From positions 1,612,001-1,676,000 of the forward strand of contig JAUSZU010000001.1 in assembly GCA_030817875.1 (NCBI GenBank): a stretch of DNA of 64,000 nucleotides, in the 5' to 3' direction. This stretch comes from Flavobacterium sp. W4I14. GTDB taxonomy: Bacteria; Bacteroidota; Bacteroidia; Sphingobacteriales; Sphingobacteriaceae. Both the position numbers and the translations under genes were made by a program. Numbering within the stretch: the stretch's first letter is position 1; every line of letters begins with the position of its first letter. Shown here piece by piece: positions 36,300-43,646 of the stretch. Under the pieces are notes generated by a model, which saw nothing but the letters and a program-made list of their open reading frames with translations, was not told where the DNA came from and did not search any database.

Positions 36300-36893
36300 T
36301 TATAAATGTTTAGCAATAAACAATGCCAGTAAGGCCAAAGAAGAATCGTAATTTTTAATCTTTGTACGTAAACGTTGATAAGCCATTTGGAGTTGGTTTT
36401 TTACCGTTTGTTCAGATAATGACAAATCTTCAGCTATTTGCTTAATAGAGAGGTCATCTTCTTTTTTAAGCATATAAATTTCTTTCATCCGGATTGGCAT
36501 CCGGGCTACTTCAATATCGATAATTGCTTTTAGCTCTTTCTCGAGGAGCGTGTTTTGGGAATGTACATCGCATGGGCTTGCACTTGTTGTTACACTTAAG
36601 GCATACCTTAAGCGAACCTCATCTTTTTCGTAAAGTTTTAAGATTTTGTTACGGAGAATGGCAAAAAGATAAGCCAATACACTACGCTCGGCATCTAAAA
36701 GCTCTATTTTATCCCAAAGACTAACAAATACATCCTGCACAAGATCTTGAGCAAGATCATTGCAGTGGACCTTTTTATAAGCCTGTTTATAAAGCGCATT
36801 CCAATAAGCATCGAACACCAGGCCAAATGCCTTTGCTTTGTTCAATTTTACAATAAGAAAAAAATTACTTTCTAATTCTTCGTACATATGCAC
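36300..36893 (-). CDS. ECF-family RNA polymerase sigma factor
   Basis: A 197-residue sigma-70 family factor of the FecI-like ECF group. Region 2 is FDAYWNALYKQAYKKVHCND with LAQDLVQDVFVSLWDKI; region 4 is IRMKEIYMLKKEDDLSIKQI and LSLSEQTVKNQLQMAYQRLR with its helix-turn-helix. The tail SSLALLALFIAKHL is hydrophobic, as in many Bacteroidota family members. The start may be Met1 or Met3 (MYEELESN). It should direct transcription of the susCD operon when FecR is relieved. A 132-bp gap with long T runs separates it from fecR. Confidence 0.93.
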   Translation of the reverse strand: MHMYEELESNFFLIVKLNKAKAFGLVFDAYWNALYKQAYKKVHCNDLAQDLVQDVFVSLWDKIELLDAERSVLAYLFAILRNKILKLYEKDEVRLRYALSVTTSASPCDVHSQNTLLEKELKAIIDIEVARMPIRMKEIYMLKKEDDLSIKQIAEDLSLSEQTVKNQLQMAYQRLRTKIKNYDSSLALLALFIAKHL

Positions 36894-37147
36894 AATTAGG
36901 GAATGACTATTAAGTTTTAAAGAATGCCAAAGAAAGAACTTCCTTTATTAACCCAATGTTAAATTTAATAAAATATTTAATATCATTTACGTAAGGTGAA
37001 ATTCGCTTCAGATTAAAGAGAGGCTTTTTAAAATAAAAAAAATTAGCCTTTTTTGTTTTGTTGTTTATTTGGTTAAAAGTGCAGTGAAATATAAAGTATT
37101 TTCAGCTTCTGACGATAAATAGGATGTTAAAAAATGCGTAAATTTTA

Positions 37148-37155
37148 TACCTTTG
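37148..37155 (+). promoter_or_regulatory. Putative -7 element for the small RNA at 37161
   Basis: TACCTTTG matches TAnnTTTG exactly. The predicted start, five to seven bases later, coincides with the GGGTTA that forms the closing stem of the RNA. No clear -33 element was found. Confidence 0.5.
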
Positions 37156-37160
37156 AATAC

Positions 37161-37254
37161 GGGTTAAACATATAGCTTAGATAACTTTTGTGCCTGCTTG
37201 CAGGAAAATAACCCAATTTGGCGGGGAGTGGTACGAACACTTCTCGTCTTTTTT
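37161..37254 (+). ncRNA. Putative small structured RNA (copy B), with own promoter and terminator
   Basis: The roughly 94-nt unit lies between the sigma gene and lacI. It starts GGGTTA (37161-37166), which pairs with TAACCC (37209-37214). Inside are block ATAGCTTAGATAACTT (37172-37187) and hairpin CCTG-CTTG-CAGG (37193-37204). The terminal hairpin has arms GGCGGGGAGTG (37220-37230) and CACTTCTCGTC (37238-37248) around GTACGAA. All 11 pairs hold in plus-strand RNA if G-U wobbles are allowed, while the minus-strand RNA would have C-A mismatches, so transcription on the plus strand is indicated. Six T residues follow. It shares two 16-nt blocks with copy A opposite the susC leader. No known RNA family was recognised. 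Confidence 0.6.
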
Positions 37255-37261
37255 GTTTAAA

Positions 37262-37285
37262 TACCCCTCCAAAGATTGAGGGGTA
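37262..37285. repeat. Stem-loop in the sigma-lacI spacer
   Basis: Perfect 8-bp arms TACCCCTC and GAGGGGTA around an 8-nt loop, seven bases after the T tract of copy B. There is no T run after it. It may back up termination or protect a 3' end. The rest of the 635-bp spacer (36894-37147 and 37286-37450) is very AT-rich and shows no gene. Confidence 0.5.
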
Positions 37286-37464
37286 CTATTGTTAATCATT
37301 GGGGTGTAATTTAAAATTGTATATCAGTTTGTTTTTTAAGGGGCTAAAATTGCTTTCTATTTATAATTTTTCTATTATTATTTTTTAGAACGTATGGCCT
37401 TTAGCTTTTCCGAAAGTATTGATATTTATATAGTAGAGGAAAGAAATGAGAAAAAAAAACAACG

Positions 37465-37484
37465 CAAACGTTTGATTAATTTTG
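37465..37484 (+). promoter_or_regulatory. LacI-family operator and -7 element of the lacI-type gene
   Basis: The palindrome CAAACGTTTG (37465-37474), with a central CpG as in LacI/PurR-type operators, ends 2 bp before TAATTTTG (37477-37484), a TAnnTTTG -7 box. An operator between -33 and -7 is the textbook position for autorepression. The start codon is 44 bp downstream. Confidence 0.75.
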
Positions 37485-37528
37485 TATTATTACATATTGA
37501 AGAAATTTAATGTAGTTTAGCACTCATA

Positions 37529-38545
37529 ATGCAGTCGAAACCAACAACCATCAAAGAAATAGCCAGAATCTTAAACATTTCTCCGTCTAGTGTTTCCAGG
37601 GGATTGCACGATCATCCAAGCATTGGAGCGGTAACCAGGGAGAAAATTAAGCAGTTGGCGAAGTCTCTAAACTATGAGCCTAATAATGCGGCAATTCTTT
37701 TTCAAAAAGGGAAAACATATACTATTGGCGTAATTTTGCCTGAACTATCAGAACACTTTTTTTCTATTGCTATTTCTGCAATTGAAGATGAAGCCATTAA
37801 GAAAAACTATACCGTTATTTTTGCGCAGTCGCACGATAATTATGACCAGGAAGTAAAGCTCGTTGAAAAAATGAAGAATCAGCGGGTAGATGGTTTATTG
37901 GTATCCATCAGTAAAGACACTTCAAAGTTTGATCATTTCGAGAAACTCAATTCATTCAATATACCTGTCGTATTTTTTGACCGGATACCTCCTTTTAAAA
38001 ACGTGCATTATGTAGCGTGTAGCTTAGAAAGTGCAACAATTAAAGCGGTGAACTATCTTTTGAAAAAAGGGCATAGAAGTATTGGAATGATTAACGGGCC
38101 AAGTACCTTGTACGCAAGCGAGGAGCGTAAAGATGGCTATATGCAGGCGATTACCTTTAACCGCTTAAAATTTGATCCATCGTTAGTGGTGAACTGCGAT
38201 TTAACAGAGGAAGGTACTATCGACGCTGCCAATCAATTTTTAAATCATAAGCGTAAACCTACAGCAATTGTGGCCTTTAACGATTATGTAGCACTTTTCC
38301 TGATTAAATATTTCAAAAAACTGAATGTAATTAATGATTTTGACATCGTGAGTTATGCAAATCTGCCTATTATCAGCTATTTGGATAATTCGCCGGTAGC
38401 TTCAGTTGAGCAATACCCCTATTTACAAGGACAAAAAGCAGCTAATATTCTGTTAGATCTTATTCATAGCCCTAATTCTGAGAACCAGGCTTACTACAAC
38501 ACCATTGTAGAGTCTGATTTGATTGTAAACGAGGTAAAAGAATAA
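37529..38545 (+). CDS. LacI-family transcriptional regulator
   Basis: A 338-residue LacI/GalR repressor. The N-terminal helix-turn-helix and hinge are complete (TTIKEIARILNISPSSVSRG, then REKIKQLAKSLNYEPNNAA). The periplasmic-binding-protein-like effector domain follows (YTIGVILPELSEHFFSIAIS, RVDGLLVSISKD, GHRSIGMINGPSTLYASEER, PTAIVAFNDYVALFLIKYF). The effector is probably a sugar or nucleoside but is not identifiable. Identical CAAACGTTTG palindromes lie in its promoter and 2 bp after its stop codon, so autoregulation is likely. No catabolic gene is next to it; the SusCD locus lies 2.7 kb away. Confidence 0.93.
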   Translation: MQSKPTTIKEIARILNISPSSVSRGLHDHPSIGAVTREKIKQLAKSLNYEPNNAAILFQKGKTYTIGVILPELSEHFFSIAISAIEDEAIKKNYTVIFAQSHDNYDQEVKLVEKMKNQRVDGLLVSISKDTSKFDHFEKLNSFNIPVVFFDRIPPFKNVHYVACSLESATIKAVNYLLKKGHRSIGMINGPSTLYASEERKDGYMQAITFNRLKFDPSLVVNCDLTEEGTIDAANQFLNHKRKPTAIVAFNDYVALFLIKYFKKLNVINDFDIVSYANLPIISYLDNSPVASVEQYPYLQGQKAANILLDLIHSPNSENQAYYNTIVESDLIVNEVKE

Positions 38546-38546
38546 A

Positions 38547-38556
38547 CAAACGTTTG
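38547..38556. promoter_or_regulatory. Second LacI-type operator, 3' of the regulator gene
   Basis: CAAACGTTTG repeats the promoter operator; read on the minus strand the shared core is GCAAACGTTTG in both. It lies between the lacI stop (38545) and the stop of the convergent AraC gene (38567), where no promoter is expected. About 1082 bp separate the two sites. Confidence 0.6.
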
Positions 38557-38566
38557 CGCTAAATTT

Positions 38567-39502
38567 CTAGCTTTTGTTTAAACTTCCCGGTAAAATACTG
38601 TACTGTTTTTTAAAAGCGGTGATAAAATGTTGTGCATTTTTATAACCTACAAGGAAGGCAACTTCATTAACCATTTTCTTTTCCTTGGATAGAAAATAAT
38701 AGGCCTTTTCCATCCTGATTTTATATAAATAGCCAAACACTGTATAACCGGTTAATTCTTTAAATCCCCTTTTTAGTTTATAGTCATTAATGCCGGCCTT
38801 ACGCGAAAGTTCCATTAATGAATTAGGCCTTTGCAAATCATGCTCTACCAATTGTTTGGCCAACAGAATCTTTTCTATATCCTCCTTTTTTAAAACGCGT
38901 GTTTGTTTCTCTTGTTTTTGTTTAAAATAAACAATAATCAACTCAAAGATCCTGGTTTCAAGGAACAGACGTTTTACCCTGCCCTCGTGTTTAGGAGAAA
39001 TAATCTGCTGTAGTATCAACCCGATTTCCGGACTGATTGACTTTTGAATTCCGGTTTTAATATCGTTACCAAGTTCTCCTCCTGTTACCTGCTTAAAATG
39101 ATCTTCGGTGAACTGTATATAAAGGCATCTGGTTTTCTCTGTGATATTAAATTTGATCGAATTAACGCCACCTGCATTAAAATCCTGCTCGTTTTTAGCT
39201 AATGATAATAAATTATCCTGCTGATGGTTATAATAATAGTTAACCGCACCGCTCAGACAATATAAAAAGCCAATATGGTGCTGAGAAGATTCAAAGCAAA
39301 AATTCTCTTCTTGATTCGGATGGATCTCAATAATGCCAATGTGGACCCCCCTAAACCACATTTCCTTTATTTGGTACTTTACATCATTCTCATTTAATGT
39401 TACAACAGCCTCATCGATGTCGTTTATGCTTTCAAAATTATCAGGATAAGTACGCTTATAAATGATATTTCCTTTAGGATAGCTGGAGAGTTTAATTATC
39501 AT
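38567..39502 (-). CDS. AraC-family regulator, probably of the adjacent heme-uptake operon
   Basis: A 311-residue AraC/XylS activator. The N-terminal about 200 residues are a cupin-like sensor domain (SSQHHIGFLYCLSGAVNYYY). The C-terminal part has two helix-turn-helix units: RPNSLMELSRKAGINDYKLK then RGFKELTGYTVFGYLYKIRM, and MVNEVAFLVGYKNAQHFITA then FKKQYSILPG. The first HTH with KLKRGFKELTG is the form seen in PchR-like siderophore and heme regulators. It is divergent from the TonB receptor and HmuY genes, and the shared 295-bp region holds two direct repeats suited to AraC binding. Confidence 0.88.
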   Translation of the reverse strand: MIIKLSSYPKGNIIYKRTYPDNFESINDIDEAVVTLNENDVKYQIKEMWFRGVHIGIIEIHPNQEENFCFESSQHHIGFLYCLSGAVNYYYNHQQDNLLSLAKNEQDFNAGGVNSIKFNITEKTRCLYIQFTEDHFKQVTGGELGNDIKTGIQKSISPEIGLILQQIISPKHEGRVKRLFLETRIFELIIVYFKQKQEKQTRVLKKEDIEKILLAKQLVEHDLQRPNSLMELSRKAGINDYKLKRGFKELTGYTVFGYLYKIRMEKAYYFLSKEKKMVNEVAFLVGYKNAQHFITAFKKQYSILPGSLNKS

Positions 39503-39644
39503 CTGTATAAATTATTAATTTATTGCTCATTTTTTTCAATGGCATTTTTCACTTGCATTTATTTTCTCAATGGTGTTCAAGAGAACGCTTCGCTTAGTTA
39601 ATGAGCTCACAAAAGCTCGGTTTTTTTTAAAGGTGCTGAAGCAC

Positions 39645-39686
39645 TCATGATTTTTTCATCACATTGCGTGATTTGAAAAATCATGA
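39645..39686. repeat. Long imperfect inverted repeat in the araC-hmuR intergenic region
   Basis: The arms begin and end with TCATGA, continue with T6/A5 runs and CA/TG, and close with TCAC/GTGA around ATTGC, giving a 42-bp stem-loop with small bulges. Smaller hairpins lie beside it (GTTC-AAGA-GAAC near 39579 and GAGC ... GCTC followed by eight T near 39603-39628). It may terminate or insulate the divergent transcripts. Confidence 0.6.
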
Positions 39687-39704
39687 TGGTTCCATATTCA
39701 TTTA

Positions 39705-39741
39705 ATCCGTTTGGCGGTATTAATTATCCGTTTAGCGTTAT
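39705..39741 (+). promoter_or_regulatory. Direct repeats, probable AraC-regulator binding sites
   Basis: ATCCGTTTGGCGGTAT (39705-39720) and ATCCGTTTAGCGTTAT (39726-39741) are identical at 14 of 16 positions and lie exactly 21 bp apart, two helical turns. They sit 57 bp upstream of the receptor start codon, where an activator would contact polymerase. Confidence 0.65.
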
Positions 39742-39797
39742 CTGTTTTTTCTGATTATCTACAAATTTGCACAATTATTTATAATTAGTCTAAATAA

Positions 39798-41870
39798 ATG
39801 AAAATATATTTATCAATTGCCTTATCGCTTTGTGGATTTGTTACTGTGGCTCAAGAAATTAAAGTTGATACTACAAAGGCAAATGATTTAAAAGATGTAG
39901 TGGTTACGGGGCAATATGGGCCGCAAACCCTGAGGAACTCGGTGTACCATGTAAAACCAATAAGTGCAGATCGGATTAAGTTAAGAGCTGCCACCAATGT
40001 GCAGCAGATTTTAAATACCGAACTCGGTTTCCGTTTTAGCAACGATTTAACTTTAGGTACAACCGATGTTTCTTTAATGGGAATGACTGGCCGGAATATT
40101 AAAATTTTATTGGATGGTGTACCAATGGTAGACCGATCCGATGCCCGCGAAAGTTTAAACCAAATCGACATTAACACCATTGAAAGGATAGAAATTGTAG
40201 AAGGTCCGATGTCTGTTGTGTATGGTACTGATGCGCTGGCCGGAGTAATTAATATTATAACCAAAACTGCCGGAAAATCGCTTTTGAATTTATCGGCAAG
40301 GGTACAGGAAGAAAGCGCTGGAAAAGAATATAACCTACTCAATGGTGCAGGCCAGCATAATCAGAATTTAAGTATTAGTTGGCAGCAAAAAGGCTGGAGT
40401 GTTTTGCTTGGTGCATCGCATAACGATTTCGGTGGCTGGAATATGGCTCCGAAAACAGCATTTTTAGAAGAGTTTAATAGCTATAAAAATCAATGGAAAC
40501 CTAAGGAGCAATGGCTTGGTAATACTAAAATTGGGTACAGAAATCAAAACTTTAATATATGGTACCGCTTAGATGGGTTAAATGAGGATATTGATTCGCG
40601 TTTTGGAATAAATCCATCAAGTTTCGAAGGGAAGCTGTCCACCTATACCACCAAACGTTATACGCAACAATTGCAATCTGAATGGAGGATAAGCAATAAA
40701 TTACAGATAACAGCTGTAGGAGGCTATACTGATCTACAGCGATCAACCCATACCGTTATCCATAATTTTACAAACAATACAGAACGATTAAGTGACGATC
40801 AGGGTGAACAAGATATAGCAAAATTCAATTCAGCTATTTTTAGGACCACTGCAGTTTATGTGTTAGATAAATCAGTTTCATTTCAGCCTGGTATCGAATA
40901 CAATAGAGATGCTGCTAGCGGACAGAGAATTAACGGATCACCTGTAATTAATGATTATGCCGCGTTTATTTCTGCCGAAATTAAACTTGCTGGTAGAATA
41001 AGTGTGAGGCCAGGATTGAGGTTTATTAAAAACTCCATTTACGATGCCCCACCTGTAATTCCATCATTAAATACCAAGTTTAATTTAACCAAAGATTTAG
41101 ATCTTCGATTGGCTTATGCTAAAGGTTTTCGTTCTCCGGCATTGAGGGAATTATATTATGATTTTGTAGATGCCAGTCATAATATTTTAGGTAACCCCAA
41201 TTTAAAAGCGGAAGAATCGAACAGTTTTAATGGCTCTTTGGCCTGGACCGGCATACACGAAAAAGATCTACAGTTCCGTTCTACCCTATCGGGTTTCTAC
41301 AATTTGTTTAAAAACAGGATTAATTTTGCTCAGTCACCTACAGATAATTCCATAACCTCACTATTTAATGTAGATAAGTATAAAACGACAGGCGCTACGT
41401 TAGACAATACATTGATTTATAAAAATATTCAGGTTACACTTGGTGTATCATATATCGGCCGATACAATGATTTAAGCGTAAGCAACCCAGACTTGGAGAC
41501 TCCTGAATTTGCATGGGCTACGGAAGTAAACTCCAATATAACTTATACGCTTCCGAAAATAAATGGGAGTATCAGCATCTTTTATAAATATACGGGCAGC
41601 TTACCAAGCTATAAACTTAATGTAGAAAACGATCCCAACTCAGTAAAACTGACTAAAATTAGCGATTTCCATACGGCAGATTTAATGTTGAACAAAAATC
41701 TATTCAAATCTTTAACCATTAATGCAGGTATTAAAAACCTCTTTAATATTACGCAATTGAGCAACACTTCAACTTCAACTGGTGGAGCGCACAGCACAGG
41801 TGGCGATGTTCCATATAGTTATGGACGATCGTACGTGCTTGGCATTACTTATAACTGGAATAAACTTTAA
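39798..41870 (+). CDS. TonB-dependent heme receptor, HmuR-like
   Basis: A 690-residue outer-membrane receptor with signal peptide (MKIYLSIALSLCGFVTVAQ), TonB-box region DLKDVVVTGQYG, and plug (GMTGRNIKILLDGVPMVDRS, IERIEIVEGPMSVVYGTDAL) before the barrel. It has the two boxes of heme receptors: FRSP (444-447, FRAP-box variant) and NPNL (466-469) with a single His461 between them, the placement of the axial heme ligand in HmuR/HemR. There is no STN or carboxypeptidase-like domain. The HmuY gene follows 26 bp later and an AraC regulator is divergent, so heme import is well supported. Confidence 0.88.
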   Translation: MKIYLSIALSLCGFVTVAQEIKVDTTKANDLKDVVVTGQYGPQTLRNSVYHVKPISADRIKLRAATNVQQILNTELGFRFSNDLTLGTTDVSLMGMTGRNIKILLDGVPMVDRSDARESLNQIDINTIERIEIVEGPMSVVYGTDALAGVINIITKTAGKSLLNLSARVQEESAGKEYNLLNGAGQHNQNLSISWQQKGWSVLLGASHNDFGGWNMAPKTAFLEEFNSYKNQWKPKEQWLGNTKIGYRNQNFNIWYRLDGLNEDIDSRFGINPSSFEGKLSTYTTKRYTQQLQSEWRISNKLQITAVGGYTDLQRSTHTVIHNFTNNTERLSDDQGEQDIAKFNSAIFRTTAVYVLDKSVSFQPGIEYNRDAASGQRINGSPVINDYAAFISAEIKLAGRISVRPGLRFIKNSIYDAPPVIPSLNTKFNLTKDLDLRLAYAKGFRSPALRELYYDFVDASHNILGNPNLKAEESNSFNGSLAWTGIHEKDLQFRSTLSGFYNLFKNRINFAQSPTDNSITSLFNVDKYKTTGATLDNTLIYKNIQVTLGVSYIGRYNDLSVSNPDLETPEFAWATEVNSNITYTLPKINGSISIFYKYTGSLPSYKLNVENDPNSVKLTKISDFHTADLMLNKNLFKSLTINAGIKNLFNITQLSNTSTSTGGAHSTGGDVPYSYGRSYVLGITYNWNKL

Positions 41871-41896
41871 CAATAAACAACACTAATTATAATAAC

Positions 41897-42961
41897 ATGA
41901 ATAAACTGAACTCATTAATCGCGATCGCGTTTTTAGCTGTAACATTTACAGCCTGTAAAAAGAATACAGAAGAACCTATTTTTGTTGCTCCACCTTCCGA
42001 TGGAAGTACTTTAACCCTTAACGGATTAATTGGTGCTGAAGCTGGAAGCGCCGCAGGAAATAGTGTCTATGTAGATTTTAGTGCTGATAAACAAACTTCG
42101 ATAGAAAGGGATAGCTGGGATTTAGGCTTTTATTCTGGAACTGATTTTAAAGTAATCTTAAATTCGAGCAGTGGAGCTTCTGCCTTAGTGATCAATAAAA
42201 CAGATTTAAATGCCGTGACAATCGCCGATTTTGATCCTAATGCATTAAAAGTTGGTCAAGGCCTGGGTAATTTTTCAATAGTTGATGATGGCAGGGAAGC
42301 TAATATCTTAAATAAAACTGCTATTGCAGCTATCTCTTCAACTGATGCTGAAAATAAGGTATATATCATCAATAGAAAAGGTGGTGCAGCAACCGTGCTT
42401 GCTAACGAAGAGCTTTATAAAATCAGGATAATCAGAAAAGGTGCAACTGGCTACACTTTACAATATGCTAAAGTAACCGAAACTACATTTAAAACATTGG
42501 ATGTGATTAAAAATGCTGAAGCCAATTTCCAATTCGCCTCCTTAGTTAAAGGAACTGTTACTGCCGAGCCTGCAAAAGCAAACTGGGATATTGTTTGGGG
42601 TTACAGTATGTATTGGACAAGCACGGTCCCATACGCCTTTTCAGACATGGTTTTCATTAACAATATAGCTGGGGTATCTGCGGCTTCTGTTGCGGTTACC
42701 GATACAAAAAATTATAACACATTTTCAGAATCAGACATTGCAAGTATAACTTTTCTAACTAATAGAGATGTGATTGGATCAAAATGGAGGACCTCGCCTA
42801 ATTCACAAGGTGTAGGAGGTGCTGTTGAATCAAAAGTTTTTTATGTAATTAAGGATGGCTCCGGAAATGTGTACAAATTAAAATTTGTAAGCTATATTTC
42901 TGCAGATGGTGGTACACGTGGAAAACCAGTAATCGAATATAAATTGGTAAAAAAGGGATAA
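41897..42961 (+). CDS. HmuY-family heme-binding lipoprotein
   Basis: A 354-residue surface lipoprotein; the signal peptide ends in lipobox TFTACKK (Cys20). The HmuY fold signature is the early block YVDFSADKQTSIERDSWDLG followed by FYSGTDFKVILNSSSGASA, and the later KANWDIVWGYSMYW. HmuY proteins strip heme from host or environmental hemoproteins and hand it to the HmuR-type receptor encoded just upstream. The second half is longer than in Porphyromonas HmuY. Which residues coordinate the iron cannot be read from the sequence. A terminator follows at 43008. Confidence 0.87.
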   Translation: MNKLNSLIAIAFLAVTFTACKKNTEEPIFVAPPSDGSTLTLNGLIGAEAGSAAGNSVYVDFSADKQTSIERDSWDLGFYSGTDFKVILNSSSGASALVINKTDLNAVTIADFDPNALKVGQGLGNFSIVDDGREANILNKTAIAAISSTDAENKVYIINRKGGAATVLANEELYKIRIIRKGATGYTLQYAKVTETTFKTLDVIKNAEANFQFASLVKGTVTAEPAKANWDIVWGYSMYWTSTVPYAFSDMVFINNIAGVSAASVAVTDTKNYNTFSESDIASITFLTNRDVIGSKWRTSPNSQGVGGAVESKVFYVIKDGSGNVYKLKFVSYISADGGTRGKPVIEYKLVKKG

Positions 42962-43007
42962 TGTAAGCTAAGGCTTACCAAAAAAATATGTTTTGTTAGT
43001 TGGATAT

Positions 43008-43038
43008 AGGCTCTCCGCGATGGGGAGCCTTATCTTTT
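43008..43038 (+). terminator. Terminator of the heme-uptake operon
   Basis: 9-bp arms AGGCTCTCC and GGGGAGCCT (one G-T wobble) around GCGAT, followed by TATCTTTTT. A smaller hairpin (GTAAGC-TAAG-GCTTAC) directly after the hmuY stop precedes it. Confidence 0.85.
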
Positions 43039-43232
43039 TATGGAGGGTATAACTCTTAAACGTCATGCTGATCCGATAGCTATAGGATTTGTTTTGCAAG
43101 CAGAAATAGTATTTTCAATTGCCTTTTAGCTACGTCAGCATCTATCATGCTACAAGAAACCCCTGAAACAAGTTCAGGGTGACGAGGCGATGCGTGTGCA
43201 AGACTTACGAAGTCTAACTAACATTATAAACG

Positions 43233-43266
43233 CAAAAAGGGCCCTGGCATACCAGAACCCTTTTTG
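43233..43266 (-). terminator. Terminator of the histone-H1-like gene
   Basis: Outer arms CAAAAAGGG and CCCTTTTTG with inner CTGG/CCAG around CATA. It lies 18 bp past the stop codon of the minus-strand gene. Between here and 43039 are dispersed repeat pieces (GTCATGCTGATCCG, CCTGAAACAAGTTCAGG) and no gene. Confidence 0.85.
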
Positions 43267-43284
43267 TTTCTTACTCGCGAAATA

Positions 43285-43464
43285 TTATTTTCCAGAGTTT
43301 TTCTTGTCAGTTACTTCTGCACGGATTTCTTGTGCTAAAACTTTAAGATCTTGCATTGCTTTACGCACACGAGTACCAGCAGCTGCATTGCCAGCATTAT
43401 AAAATTTTTCTACATCTGCTTCAATAGCAGCAACAGCAGCTTTAACTTTTGAGAATTTTTCCAT
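43285..43464 (-). CDS. Histone H1-like protein (Hc1-type)
   Basis: A 59-residue helical protein reading MEKFSKVKAAVAAIEADVEK at the start, then FYNAGNAAAGTRVRKAMQDL and KVLAQEIRAEVTDKKNSGK. The motif KFYxxGNxAAGTRxRKxxQxLK is the core of the small Bacteroidota histone-H1-like/Hc1 proteins, which bind DNA and help compact the nucleoid. ATG 43464 opens directly at the family start, and a strong terminator follows. As a short, highly expressed type of gene it would stand alone between the heme-uptake and heme oxygenase units. Confidence 0.88.
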   Translation of the reverse strand: MEKFSKVKAAVAAIEADVEKFYNAGNAAAGTRVRKAMQDLKVLAQEIRAEVTDKKNSGK

Positions 43465-43646
43465 CGCTAATTGATGTTTTTAAGGTTTAAAAAATTTATT
43501 TTTTCAATAATACATATTTACCTTGAATTAACAACAGAAAGCAAATATTTATTTGAAAGAAGTTTTGCACATTTACACAATCAAAAAAATGCCCTGGCAC
43601 TATTATAGAGGTATTTTTTCGGATTTTGAGATCAAAATCTGACAAC

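Noticed and set aside
36894..37147. Possible promoter or extra gene upstream of the sigma factor
   Set aside because: Very AT-rich with many chance TATAAA-like strings; no frame of useful length and no pattern distinct enough to call.
39851..40342. 163-codon minus-strand frame within the heme receptor gene
   Set aside because: Antisense shadow of the TonB plug; rich in Ser, Val and Leu with no family pattern.
43190..43402. Plus-strand open frame of 70 codons
   Set aside because: It lies antisense to the histone-H1-like gene and runs through its terminator; the minus-strand reading has family motifs and a terminator, this one has neither.
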